Assembly: GCA_039545275.1 (NCBI GenBank) | Contig: BCHS01000005.1 | Span: 310,001-374,000 of the forward strand | Source: Pseudomicrostroma phylloplanum | Lineage: Eukaryota > Basidiomycota > Exobasidiomycetes > Microstromatales | Direction of reading: 5' to 3' | DNA length: 64,000 bases | Shown here: positions 1-11,800 of the stretch, piece by piece | How the letters are laid out: each line of letters opens with the position of its first letter | Numbering within the stretch: position 1 is the first letter of the stretch | Position numbers and translations under genes: made by a program | The notes under the pieces: generated by a model | Told to the model about the DNA's origin: nothing | Seen by the model: only the letters and a program-made list of their open reading frames with translations | Databases searched by the model: none

Positions 1-2380
1 TGCGGTGTTGCGCTTTGTCCTTGCTAAAGACTATAATGTCGTCTAGGTAAACCATACAGCATTTGTCCAAATAAGGAGCTAGGATGTCATTCATCATACG
101 CTGAAAGGTTGCCGGTGCGTTGATTAACCCAAAAGGCATCACCTTAAAGCGAAATAGGCCGTGCCGGGTAGAAAAAGTGGTTTTATCCCTATCCTCTGGC
201 GCAACCTGAACCTGCCAATAGCCGCTTTTGAGGTCCAGAGTAGTAAATATGGTTGCTCCTTGGAGGAACTGTAGGCAATCGTCGATACGAGCGAGAGGAT
301 AGGCGTCTTTTGCCGTATGAGCGTTTAATTTACGGTAGTCGACACAGGGGCGGTAGCCGTGGTCCTTTTTGGCTATAAGGATCATGGGTGAAGACCAAGA
401 GGAACCCGGCGCGGGTTCTATTATTCCTTTGGCTAATCCGTCTTTTACAAAGTCGTCGATAACGTGGTGCTCTTTGGGAGAGCGCGGTCTGTCGCGCTGC
501 TTTACGGGAGCTGCCGCACCTGTTGGTATGTGGTGATCCCATTGTGGACGGCTAGGAGGGAACTGTGGCTCTGCAAAGACACTGGTATAGTGTTGCTTTA
601 GGTCTGCGAGCCAGTCTGGCAGCGCCGGCTCCTCCAGAGCGCTGAATTCTTGTGTAGCGGTAAGCACTTCCGCAGCCACTGTACAGGCTGTGCTGATTTC
701 CTGAAGGAAGCGCCAACCCAAGATGAGGGGGCGGCGCGCTAGGGAAGTAATATTTACCGTAGCATAATGCGTCTTGCCTGTAAGAGGGAAATGGAGGGTT
801 ACCTCGGCTGTCCCGGTCGTCTCGCAGGTGCCATTGCTGCCTTGGTCGTAGCTTCGTACGATAGTAGTGTCGACGGTGGGACCAAGCTTTTCGGCTAGGT
901 TTTCGTCTAGGAAATTGTAGCGAGTGCCAGAGTCAAGCAAAATGTGCTCTACTAAGGTGCCGTTAACCTCTGCGGCGGTCTCTGGCAAGGACAGTTCTTC
1001 TGGTGCGGGTTTACCGTCCTCCAGGCTGGTCTGTTCTCCTTTACCGTTAGATTTGCCGTCAGCAGAGATTTTGCCAGAGTCTATGTCACGTTGGCGGCTG
1101 CGACATTCGCTCTTGCGGTGGCCGGCTTTCTTGCAATAGTAGCACATCATTCCTTTCTTCCAGTCTTGGTTTACAGCGCCATTTCCTGGATTGGCCGTGC
1201 TACCCGCAGCTGCGCCGCTCGCCGGCGCAGCCGGTCGGCTCTCTTGTGCGTTAAGTTCGCTTTTGCGCTGTCCCTGAGGGTTTAGCGCTTGAGGAGGTTT
1301 GTCTGCAGCGGCTGCGGTAGTCTTCTTTGCAGCCTGCTCAGTGTTTGCTATAACGTACGATTCAGCGTAGATTTCCTTCATAGAAGTAGGTCTGGCCTGA
1401 TTTATAAACAACTGATGCTGCAGAGGCAGCGGTCGCATGTAGAATCCTTTCAAAGCAAGGTAAGGAAAGACGCCAGGGTCTGCCGCAGAGGCTAGGCCCT
1501 GAAAGTAGGTGTTGTAGGCGTCGTAGCCGCCCTTGAAGACTAGGTTTTCAAAGCGAGTTCGCAGATTATTCTGCTGATATTCAAAAGGAAACCTCTCCTT
1601 CAGGTGTTTGACTAGGTTTTCCCACGTGCCGTCTTCAAGGTGAGCGTACTCTACTCTCCACCAACCCGCAGCGGGGCCTTCAAAAGCCTCAGACGCCAAA
1701 TCGACCCATACGCTTTTGTCGATATCGCACTGCCTAAACTTGCGGCTAGCGCGGTGCGCCCAAAAGTCGACAGATTTGTCGAGTTTTCCTGAGAACTTTT
1801 CAAGGTTCCAGCCTCTTGGCAGGTTAACGTTTGCTTTACCTTTGGGAGCGGTCTGTTTTCCCACAGCGACAGCCTCAGGTTCGGCACTAGCGCTGCCGTC
1901 TGATATTACTTCTGGCGCCGCATCTGGGGAGGCAGAGTCAGGGTAGACTTTGGGCGCCAAAGGCGCCGCAGGCGCAGAGACTTCCGTCTGCGTCTGATGC
2001 ACATTCTTGAGCATCTGTATCATCATATCCTTGAGGTCTGCAACCTGTGCCTGTAGGCTAGCCTGAACGCCAGATAGTTGCGTCTGTGTCGCCGTAGACT
2101 GCTTTTCAAAGGTTTCTTTGACTTCAGCACTAAGATTGGCCACATCTTGCTGTACCTGGTCAACGGCTGCTTCTACAAAGTGCTGTAGTTCAAGGATATC
2201 TCCGAACTGTACAGACTGCTGTCGGTCGGCGTCGTCGGCCTCATCGGCGCCGCTAGCGCCGGCTTCCTGGGTCTCCGCGTTAACGGCTTCTTCGCCTTCC
2301 AAGGCGGTAAACTCTGGGTCTGTGAGACCCGCAGCAGTCTCCATAACGGGCTGCTCTTCCTGAGGAGGGGTAGACGTCAT
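1..2380 (-). CDS. Fused gag-pol polyprotein (partial)
   Basis: An ATG at 2380 opens a frame of 793 codons that is still open at the window edge. Gag comes first: a helical/coiled region, then a capsid-like stretch with the FWAHRASRKF and GWWRVEYAHL text, then a CCHC zinc knuckle (CYYCKKAGHRKSEC, spacing C-x2-C-x4-H-x4-C, about 1144-1103). A retroviral-type aspartic protease follows, with active site LLDSGT near 934. Reverse transcriptase follows, with LDLKSGYWQVQV, MPFGLINAPATFQR and the catalytic YLDDI box at about 49-35. Gag and pol share one frame, so no frameshift or stop readthrough separates them. I checked frame continuity at several points along the stretch and found no break. Its protein would package and copy the element RNA. 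The start is the first ATG after the candidate LTR. Confidence 0.93.
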   Translation of the reverse strand, partial: MTSTPPQEEQPVMETAAGLTDPEFTALEGEEAVNAETQEAGASGADEADDADRQQSVQFGDILELQHFVEAAVDQVQQDVANLSAEVKETFEKQSTATQTQLSGVQASLQAQVADLKDMMIQMLKNVHQTQTEVSAPAAPLAPKVYPDSASPDAAPEVISDGSASAEPEAVAVGKQTAPKGKANVNLPRGWNLEKFSGKLDKSVDFWAHRASRKFRQCDIDKSVWVDLASEAFEGPAAGWWRVEYAHLEDGTWENLVKHLKERFPFEYQQNNLRTRFENLVFKGGYDAYNTYFQGLASAADPGVFPYLALKGFYMRPLPLQHQLFINQARPTSMKEIYAESYVIANTEQAAKKTTAAAADKPPQALNPQGQRKSELNAQESRPAAPASGAAAGSTANPGNGAVNQDWKKGMMCYYCKKAGHRKSECRSRQRDIDSGKISADGKSNGKGEQTSLEDGKPAPEELSLPETAAEVNGTLVEHILLDSGTRYNFLDENLAEKLGPTVDTTIVRSYDQGSNGTCETTGTAEVTLHFPLTGKTHYATVNITSLARRPLILGWRFLQEISTACTVAAEVLTATQEFSALEEPALPDWLADLKQHYTSVFAEPQFPPSRPQWDHHIPTGAAAPVKQRDRPRSPKEHHVIDDFVKDGLAKGIIEPAPGSSWSSPMILIAKKDHGYRPCVDYRKLNAHTAKDAYPLARIDDCLQFLQGATIFTTLDLKSGYWQVQVAPEDRDKTTFSTRHGLFRFKVMPFGLINAPATFQRMMNDILAPYLDKCCMVYLDDIIVFSKDKAQHR

Positions 2381-2399
2381 CCCTGAGGTATCCTGAAGA

Positions 2400-2692
2400 T
2401 GTTGAAACAGGGGATTACGACTTATCCTTGCCGCTGTCGCTCGCAGAGTGGGCATGCGCAAGGGAAAGTCCGTACTTTTCGGCGGTAGCGATCCGGCCGA
2501 AGATGGCTATTCGAGAGGTTTTAAAGCTTGGCAATAGTCTAGAGGCGTCCCTCCGTCCTATTGGCAGTCCTTTTAGGGCTTGGGGTTGCCCTACGTGAGT
2601 GCTGATAAGGGATATAGTCTTTCTAGAAAGATGTCCGTGGCGCGCTTTCGACTCCGCAAGTGTGGTAACTCCGGAGCGGTCGATCTGCACTA
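2400..2692 (-). repeat. Candidate 5' LTR of the gypsy element
   Basis: Read on the minus strand, the stretch begins TGTTAGTGCAG and ends GTTTCAACA, giving TGT/ACA-type termini of an LTR of 293 bp. It abuts the gag start, leaving only about 20 nt for a primer-binding site. I could not match those bases to a tRNA 3' end, so priming is unknown. A CTATATC stretch inside could serve as a TATA element. There is no second copy in the window, so the boundaries are a guess from termini alone. Confidence 0.35.
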
Positions 2693-3458
2693 ACAGAGGT
2701 CAAATTACACAGGCTAAAGCGGGAGATACAAGAGGGTTAAGCGTGTGTATGAATGGTTAGGTTGCCAAGGTCGAAACATAGCGGGGAAACAAAGATAAGA
2801 GACTAAAAGGGTGGTGCGACCGCGAGTGTGAAAGCCTAGCCTGTGGCGGCGGCGGCTTCGGCTGTGCCGGTTCCAACTTCCGGTTCCGACATGAGTCGTG
2901 TGTGGAGGTGAAACGCAACGCGGCCAGAGTCGAAGCCATGTGGGCGGGCCAGGCGGACAGTGGCAGGGCAGGGCAGGGCACGGCGGCTGCCAACCGGGTC
3001 CTCCCCATTCCACTGCCCCTCAAGATTCGGCTAGGCCGAGGTGCGGAGGCGAGGGGGGAGGGTGGGGGGGCACCTAATTGCTTGATCGCTACAACCTTAC
3101 CATACCCTACTCGCATTCATACCATATCGTATCATAGCACAGCATAGCATAGCATAGCATACCCACTCGCTTGCACCTTCGATTTCCCATTGCAGTCGCT
3201 CCTCTGTACGCCTGGCTCTCTACTCTTGCGCCGCCGGGTGGAGAATTATGGGAAGAGAGCAGGTCGGCTCGATAACCTAGCTAGCTCCCTTTCGCCGCTC
3301 TCCTAGCAACGCTTGGCAGCTGCTAGACCCTCGCTCAGCCGCTTGTGGGCCTACACTCTGGCATCGATACAACAAGCCAGGGGGCTTTGATATTGCCTTT
3401 GTCCTCTGACCTCGAAGTCAAGTCCGGTCCGATCCAGCCAGGCGGCTGAGCTCCCAAG
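2693..3458. other. Intergenic: flank of the retroelement and promoter/5' UTR of PAH1
   Basis: I see no gene here. The stretch holds a short pentamer repeat (3131-3160) and CT-rich sequence close to the PAH1 start, as is common for fungal 5' UTRs. It separates the retroelement LTR from a housekeeping gene by less than 800 bp. Confidence 0.6.
3131..3160. repeat. AGCAT pentanucleotide microsatellite
   Basis: About four to five imperfect tandem copies of AGCAT/AGCAC lie in the PAH1 upstream region. It is likely to vary in length between strains. Confidence 0.7.
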
Positions 3459-6400
3459 ATGCAATACGTCGGCCGCTTCGTCTCCTCGGTGTACAACACC
3501 ATCACGCCCAACATCAACCCCGCCACCCTCAGCGGAGCAATCGATGTCATCGTTGTTGAGCGTGAGGTGGAAGTAGAGGAGGATGAAGACGATGATCTCC
3601 AGAACCAGCAGGAGGGGACGGCCCTGTCACAAGGTGGATCAAGGCAGCAGGAGAAACGGAAGAGGAAGAGGTGGACGACGGAACTTGCTAGTACGCCCTT
3701 TCATGTTAGGTTTGGAAAGATGAGCGTGCTACGGCCTGGAGAGAGAAAGGTGAGTAGAGGAGCGTGCGAGTTCTCCTGGTCAGGTTCCTATTCGGCAGGC
3801 TTACCTAACAGTATCTGCCTACCAGGTCACCTTGCATCTGAACAACTCCACCGAGCCACTACCCTTTGCTATGAAGGTCGGCGAGCAAGGAGAAGCCTTC
3901 TTCGTGGTGGAGATCGACGAGGAGGAGAATGCCATTCCCGACGATTTGGTCACAAGTCCCATCTTGAGCGCAAGCGCAAGCCCATTGGCTTCTCCTGGCT
4001 TCCATGGTGCAGACGGCCCTGGGGATGCCGGACAGGCAGGCGGGGTCAGCGGTGGTAGTGGTGTTGGTAGCACTTACGTCGAGCCTCTGGATCTAGACGA
4101 CTCGCGCACGGCTACAGCTGCTGCCGGTGGGGCTGGTGGGAGCGCTTCTCCAGCTTCGGACCTGGAGGAAGCAGGGCTGAGCGATGCTGACGCCAGAAGC
4201 GCTGCTCTCACCGTAGCTACCAGTGCGACGGGCGAGACGGGTATTACGAGCCCGAACAGCAGTCGCAGGCCCTCCACCGACAAGGAACGCTTGGGAGAGT
4301 ATAAGCCCAGCGGTCGACCAGACTCACCAGATCTGGACGTGCCAACTGATTCTGGACTCCACGGCTCTGGGCCCTCGGCAGGCTCCTCCAGCCTTCTTGG
4401 TCACCTTGGACATGCTGCTTCGAGGGCTGGCGGGGCAATTGGCGCCGCTAGCAGAGCAGTTGGCGTCAGTGCAACGGCCAATCCGCGATTGGACAAGCTA
4501 GCTCGGCGCTCTTCCAGACTGGGCCTTGGCGGACGCACAGGTGCCCCTGTTGACGAGGAAAAAGGCGATGCTCATGAATATGACCCGGCCTCTGGTCCCT
4601 CCGACCAACAGCGACAGCAGCGGGCTAATGACGAGACTGCTGCTCGGCCAGGGGAAGCAGCCTCTACCGAGACCGAGAGGCTGGAGCAAGAGATGATGAG
4701 TCAGACAGACGAGCTGATCAAGGCGGAAGAGAATCTCCTCGAGTCTGCTCACAAGAGTCATCCGCAAGGCGATGATGAAGACATTCGGCGCTCGTCTCTG
4801 GCATCGCAGGCCTCTCTGTCTGGCGAGGAGTCCTACCCTGCGCCTTTCGGCAGTCGAGCAGATGCAAAGGAGATCGCTGCAACCCGCTCGCCGGTCCGCA
4901 AAGGTAGCAACACGTACCCTGTGTCCCAAGCAGACCACTCGGAGTTTCTTGCCGGAAGGCGAGTATCGGGCATCGCTCATGGCAACGAGATAGGTATCTC
5001 TCCGACGCAACTAGACCCGAGACCTGTCGAAGGGCAGATTCGGTCCTTCAAGGCAGCCGCCAGGAGCTACGATGATCTGGCAGAAGCTGCAGGTTCAGCC
5101 AGCGGACCTGTCGAGCCCAAGAAGATGGACGAGGCAGCTGAGCAAGAGGCTGCGTCAAAGAAGCCGGTGACGTCCCGCACAAAGGAAGACCTTCAATATA
5201 TGCTCGACATGGACGGCTACAAGATGACTACTGACGGTGAGGATCTGGCCTTTGCAGAAGGGCATCGGCTGGCCGATGAGCTCCCGCTCAGTCGGCGGCA
5301 CGGTGGGCATGAGAGGCACGCCCATATCGGCGAGTACCTGGATACGGCTCATCGCCGGGAGGGGATCCATCACGACTCAAAAGGAGCTTCGGACTTAGGA
5401 CCATCCTCATCGGGACTTGCTGGAGGGGCAAGCACCAGGCTCGAGTCGCTCATGGGTTTAGGGACAGACACTCCACCTCTTGCGAGTCATGGCGCCAATC
5501 ACAATCAAGAAGACATCGAATTCAGCCAAGATCTAGCGACTGTTGCAAGGGCTCTCCTTCCCCCAGAGCAAGAGGCCGATAGCTTGGATGTCCTGGAGGA
5601 GCTGCCGAACATGAAGAGGCGCGGTCACCGCTCCTCGGGAATCGTACACCAAGACGGCTCTCACAGCGATACCGATCTCGACGATGTCAATGAAGACGGT
5701 AATACTGTTGCTTCCGCTGTCGGTGGGCTTCGTAACAAGAGTCATCTGCGTGCCAAGAGCGGGCCGTTTGACTATACCTTGGGGCGTATGCTGCCTGGTG
5801 ATGCCACTCCTCCAGCTCATTACGAGGAGTCACCTAAGTCGGGAGCCTGGTCAATGGACCGAAGTGGATCCGCTATTCCACGCCACAGAGTCCTCAGCTC
5901 CGGCGCAGAAGATGGGCTTTCAGGCTCACGCTCTGAAGCTCTTGGTCTGCTGAGACAGCGGGGCGGTGGACCTCGATTCCGCGGATATGAGGGAGACCCA
6001 TACACTTTCGAGCTCGTCCTCGAGGATGGTTGCGAGCGGCACTTTGCCATGAGTCTCTGCTTCAAGGAGGGCTTTGGCGCCGCCTCTTCGTCCGCGCAAC
6101 AAGGAGATGACAACGCTCCTGCAGAGGAGAACGCGGGATCTGAGGAGGATCGTGACGACTTTGAAGAGAACCGGATCAGCTTCCAGCGCTTCGTCGAAGA
6201 CCCAGACGTGGTTAATGACGAGAGGTTGGTCGTCTTGTACAATGACCGGTACCTCACCTGGGAGAATGCTTCTGCCGTACTGGCGACTCTCTCTCTCTAC
6301 CGCAAGACGTTTGCCTCTGCCAAAGCAGCTGAGGAAGAAGCAGTCTTGACGGACGAGCCAGTTCCTTCGCGCGAACATCGTGCAAGCGTCTGGAGTCGAT

Positions 6401-8499
6401 GGTGGAACCGCAATCGGCACCTAGAAGGCGGAGAGGATGGTCGAGATCTGAGGGAGTCTAGTGCGCCTCCTGAGGATCACCCTGCGACTCATCCGGCGGC
6501 AGCAACTTCCATTACGGGTGAAGGCGGCGCTCCACCTCTGGAGAGGACTCACTCCGACCCTACGTTGCTAAGTGGGGCGCAGCAGGCCCAGCCTCCTCGT
6601 GCTCACCAGCCCGCAAAGGGTGGCCCACAGAAGACTTACGCCAAAACCCTCCGCTTGACCTCTGATCAATTGAAGAGTCTCAATCTCAAGAAGGGAGCAA
6701 ACAACATCACCTTCTCTGTGACCTCTTCTTACTCTGGCGTAGCGACTTGTACGGCCAGGATCTTCCTCTGGGAGGCGAAGCATCATATCGTCGTGTCGGA
6801 CATTGATGGCACTATCACAAAGTCAGACGCACTTGGCCACGTCTTCACAATGATTGGGCGAGATTGGACTCACCTTGGCGTCGCCAAGCTCTACACTGAC
6901 ATTGCGAGGAACGGCTACAGGATTATGTACCTCACGAGCCGAGCTATCGGCCAGGCTGATACGACGAGAGATTACCTGCGAGGTATCAACCAGAACAATT
7001 ACCGGCTTCCAGATGGACCCGTCATCATGTCTCCGGATCGACTCATCGCCTCTCTGCATCGAGAGGTCATCCTGCGTAAGCCGGAAGTTTTCAAGATGGC
7101 TTGCTTGAGAGATATTGCCCGTCTGTTTGGTGCTGATCCTCGACACGCGCAGCCTCAGCCGGGAGGAAATCTACCTGGAGTCGCTACCGAAGCTCTGAAG
7201 GATGCTGCTCGCAAGGAAGTCGGGCCTACGGCATCCGTGGGCAATGGCGTGTCTACAAATACCTCTTCTGCCAACCCTACGCCTTTCTACGCCGGCTTCG
7301 GAAACAGGATCACCGATGCCCTGAGTTATCGTAGTGTCAACATCCCCTCTTCCCGCATCTTCACCATCGACACCAACGGTGAGGTCAAGATGGAGCTGCT
7401 GGAGCTGGCAGGGTACAAGTCCTCCTACATCCACATGACGGACCTCGTGGACCAGATGTTCCCGCCCATCACCCAGCGCAGCTCTGTACGCCACGCAGGC
7501 AAGCCCGAGTTTAGCGACTTCAACTACTGGCGACCCTCAGTAGGCGAGTTTGAGCTGCCCAGCGACGAGGACCTGATGCCCTCGCCGCCCGTCTCGCCAG
7601 CCTTGTCGGCTCGGTCGGGACGCAGCATCAGGAGCACAGCCAGTGTCCGCAGCGGTAGGGGCGTCGGAGGCGCTGGCAGCGCGAGCGGTGGTGTGACCGC
7701 GGGTTCCACCACTGCCGATGCGGATCCACAACAGTCACAGGGTCGTCTGAGCCGCTTCGGCCTGGGCAGCTTGGGTCTGAGCAGAAAGGGGTCCATCCAG
7801 ACGATTGCCGAGCCTCCTTCAGAAGCCGCCAGCAGCAGCAGCGGCAAAAAGTCGTCCGAGGGTGCCGCAGTACCTGCTGGATTGACCGAGAGCGCTTCTG
7901 CGCCCGACTTGCAATCTCGGGAGCGTTCCGCCTCCATCCCCTTGACCACTTCGACCGACTCGGCCGAAGGCGGCGGCAATAGGTGGATCTCCTCTCCGTG
8001 GAGGCGACGCGCTGCCTCTCCAGGCGCTGTGGGCGGATCCGTCATGGGTACCGCTGCGGGAATGAGCTCCCCTCCGCAGGCCACAAGTCCCCTTGTCGGA
8101 CCGGTGATCACTGCAGACGACCCAGACACCGACGACGACGACGAGGAAGAGGACGAGGACGATGAATCGGGTGAGGAGTACGAAGAGTACGAGGATAACG
8201 ACGATGTCAGCTCTTTTGGCAGTCAGGACGAGGGAGAGTCGGGGTCCGGGTCTGGGCCTGGCTCGGAAGAAGACGAAGACGAGCAAGCTTCCCAGGCGGA
8301 AGCAGCGGCGGGTGAGACAGTCGGGAGCGGTGCACGAGGGGCTTCGAGGGGTAGACGGGGCCGCCGTGGAGGAGCTGGCGGACAGGGTGGAGAAGCTTCG
8401 GTGGGGGCTGGGGCGGGACATGGCGCACCGATCGAGAGTCCGCTAGAGGATGATGAGCTACTTGCTACGGGCGAGGTGCAGTTCGACTGGCGAGGCTGA
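3459..8499 (+). CDS. PAH1: Phosphatidate phosphatase, lipin/Pah1 family
   Basis: Two exons, 3459-3749 and 3826-8499, join in phase 0 across a GTGAGT...CAG intron to give about 1654 aa. The family makes diacylglycerol from phosphatidic acid (Mg2+-dependent) at ER/nuclear membranes and so controls triacylglycerol versus phospholipid synthesis. The N-LIP domain opens the protein (MQYVGRFVSSVYNTITPNIN, residues 1 to about 110) and spans the intron. The HAD-type catalytic motif DIDGTITKSD has its first Asp near residue 1089, inside the C-LIP/LNS2 domain, which goes on through YLTSRAIGQADTTR and GNRITDALSYR. About 800 residues of disordered Ser/Pro/acidic sequence separate the two domains; yeast Pah1 is about 860 aa in all, so this is nearly double. 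A strongly acidic tail rich in D and E lies near the C-terminus; in yeast such a tail recruits the Nem1-Spo7 phosphatase. Confidence 0.97.
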
Positions 8500-8806
8500 G
8501 GGGGGGAAAGCCAGGTCCTTTACCTGCTGTTTGTTTACCCTGAGGGGTGCGCTGCAATCTACTACATCCGAACGCCAGTCTGCGGTCTTATGAGAGCTCT
8601 TCTGAAAGGGAGTGAAAGAATGTGCTTTGTCTCTTTGATTGATTGTTGTAAGGTGACCGTACATGCTTCAGCACCAAGGCAGCGCTATCTGGGCCCTCCT
8701 AGCGATAATCTCCCGGCTCAGTCTGGCAGACTTTCCTTTTTCTCTCCTTGCCTGATGTCTTCACGGTATCGCGTCAGGCCCCAAACTTCCCGTGCAACAG
8801 GGCACA
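8500..8806. other. Convergent 3' region of PAH1 and the NYN gene
   Basis: The two genes end facing each other across 307 bp. I see nothing coding in it; it must hold both polyadenylation regions. Confidence 0.6.
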
Positions 8807-11800
8807 TCAGCCCTTTGTGCTACCTCCACTGGTAGAGCCATTGGCACCACCAGCACCACTCCCACCACTCCCGCTCCTAGCCGCCGCCGCTGCTCCACTT
8901 CCTCCACTACTGCCATGCGCAAGCAACTGCTCATACTTCTCCGTGAGCCTCAATCTCCTCTTTCCCAACTCTCCGTCCGCTCGCGTCTCCCTCTCGCAGT
9001 GAATAAAGCCATACTGCTCTGCCTGGCGGGTGTAGTCACCCAGTGCCGTTGCGCCACGATCCCGGAAAAAGGCAGTGAGGTCCAGCGTCATCGTCTTTCC
9101 GGCCGTGGTGGTGGTGAGCAGACTCAAGCCGGCGCCGCTGGTGCTGCTGCTCAGGTCGTTGAGAGGATTCACGGGAATGCCATGGCGCTTGGCGAGGAGG
9201 TCATTGACGTAGGACCTGCGAGGCGCTACAACCGGCGGGTTCTCTTTGCGCAGGGCGAGCATGATGTCCATCAGGGGCTTGAAGCGGACACGATCTTGCA
9301 CAGTGGGAGTTAGAGTCGCCTTGCCTGTGGCGGCAGGCCTGTTGGTCGCAGCTCCGGTGGTGGAGCTGGTGTTGGTAGACTCAGCCTTGCTAGACCCATC
9401 TACTGGGATGGCTGATTTCGATGCTGACGCCGAAGCGTCGTTGCCCGCGGAAGGCACATTAGAGGGAAGAGATGCAGCGGAGGCGGCAGAAGTATCCTGC
9501 TCCTGAGATGCTTTGCTTACAGCAGCAACAGGCACATCTCCACCGGTTGTCGGTTTTCTGGGCAGCGGAGTCGAATGGTTCGGCTCGTAATCGTCGTCCC
9601 AGGGATCATCGCCTGCTGGAGGCAAAGTCTCCTTTTTGGCAGACGAATTCGTAGGGTCGTGCTCCTTGGGGTCGCATAGCTGGGGAGTCAGCCTCACATG
9701 TCTCATACCGGCCTTGAACCCATCTTCCAAGGTGCAGACGCCTTCTTGCTGTGCAGCGTCGAGGTAGCGAGCAAAGACCTTTGAATCCTTGAGGCGGTCC
9801 CCAATGCCTTTATGCTTGGACACGATCACGTGCAGTGACTCGTCGGTCATGTAAAACTGACCACGCTCTCGCTGGTACAGCAGGGCGTTCGCGAGAGGAA
9901 AGTATACAGCAGCGATCTTTGTACCAGAGGGCTGATGGGGCAGAACCAATCCAGGTACATCCCAGACTGACTTCTTGCCATTAGGCGTGGACTGTTCGGA
10001 GCCGGTGTCACTTTTGGTTCGGAATAGACTTGGGAAGAAGCTTCCCTTCTTAAAGGTCGGAGATGAAGAACGCTTGATAGGGGACGTTGGTCTGATGGGA
10101 GTAGATTTAATGGGCTGATAGGGTGCTGCTGCTGCTGCTGGCGTAGAAGCTGCCGCCGTCGAACTTGTCTGCGACGATGCTGTTCGGTTTCTCCTGAGCT
10201 TCGCCATGTACGACTGGTAGACAGGCATGACCTCCAATGCTGCCACGCCCTGCTTCTCCGTAGGCACTAGCTTGGCAACACGGGACTTGAAGGCGGCGTT
10301 GATGTACCCACCAAAAGTCCTGGTGCCTGCCATTGCAAAGGGGTCTGATTGACCAGAAGGAGTCGATCTGATCATGCTGTCTAGCTGCTGCCCTACTGCG
10401 CTTGCATACGGAGGTGATCGTTGCGACGCAGACTCGGCTGCCAGGATGGCGTGCAGGAGCGGCTCGAAGGCGGGCGAAGGCGCATAGTTGTCGGGACTTT
10501 CAGTCGCTTCATCCTGAAGGCTCTCGATGACGACGGCTTTAGACTGCGACGCAGAAGATGGGATCGGGGTAGAGGGAGCAGCAGAGGTTGCGCTGGGTTT
10601 GCCGGGTGTGGCAGGAGCGGCGAAGCTGGCAGGGTCCAGAGAACGCAAAGAGATCCACTCGGTACCCGCACTGCCGTTACTACCCAACATCACGATGCCA
10701 GCTGCAATTGCAACGGCCACGTAGTCTCTGAACGAGCTAGCACCGGCCTTCTCGTACACGTCCTTATCGATGGCAGTCAAGCGCAGAGCGACTCTGCTAC
10801 GAAGAGGGCGTGGCTGTCCCTCCTTCTTGAACTCTTCCAGAGCTTGGACTAGAGGCGCAAAGACGCCTGGGACAGGACCAGCACCTGGACCAGACAGCGC
10901 TGCTGTCTGAGCCTGTGAGGCTGGCTGCGACGGGGTCGGCTGAGGGGTTGGGGTGGTAGGACGAGAGGGTGTAGAGGTAGTAGGCGCCATGGCACTTGAA
11001 GATGCAGCATTTGTGCTGCTGCTCGACGATTTGCTGGGGGTAGCTCGCCCATGACGACTGGGACTCGAGCTCCTGGGAAGTGGTTTGCTAGGCGTAGATG
11101 AGGCATAGAGCCTGCCAAAGCCATCCCTCTCCATCCCCAACACGTCTTGCCTCCATCTAGCAACATAATTGGCTGAAGCCTCCAGGATCGGCACAGCGCC
11201 TACAGGAGGCGTGAACAGCACGATTTGATAACCTCGACCTCGAATGAGGGACAGTGGGTAGGCGAAATCTCGATCTCCGGAGATGAGTACGATCCTGGCC
11301 GGCGGCGGTACGTCTAGAGCGAAAGCCATCAGATCGGCGATGATCATCTTGTCTGCTACATCTTTACGTCCGCTTTTGGGGGCTGTGAAGGGATAATAGG
11401 GGCAGCTCTCACAGACATTAGACATCTCACCCTGTCTCCGCTACTATGGTCTTGGTCACTCACTGTCGATCAAGCTGACTCCGCTGCCTTGCAACTCGCT
11501 TCGCAAGGTAACCTGGGCAGGGCTCACACCTTCCGCTGAGCTTAGCTCAAGATAGGCCTTGAAGCTGAGGATAGGCCCAGAGGGGCCCAGAGCCTCCTTT
11601 TCTGGTCCTGTACCCGTCTCGATGCTGGTGATGTGCTTGCGAATGGAGTGTGCAAGGTGACGTCCAGATGAGCCAGTTGGTGGCGAGCAGTTCTAACAGA
11701 CATCGAGCAGAAAGGAGAAGTATCAGCATGGCTGGGCCTTCGATACTCTTGCCGGCCCCGGTGCATGTAGTCACTCACATCGACATCCCAGAAGACGGCG

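Larger units (their letters stand above)
1..2692 (-). mobile_element. Ty3/gypsy LTR retrotransposon, 5' part, cut by window edge
   Basis: The minus strand carries, in element order, a candidate LTR (2692-2400), a leader of about 20 nt, and one open gag-protease-reverse transcriptase frame that leaves the window at base 1. The rest of reverse transcriptase, RNase H, integrase and the 3' LTR would lie to the left. The order protease then RT is that of both Ty3 and Ty1 classes; the RT text (YLDDI box) is of Ty3/gypsy type. With no stop or frameshift in about 2.4 kb the copy looks young. No target-site duplication or second LTR can be seen. Confidence 0.9.
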
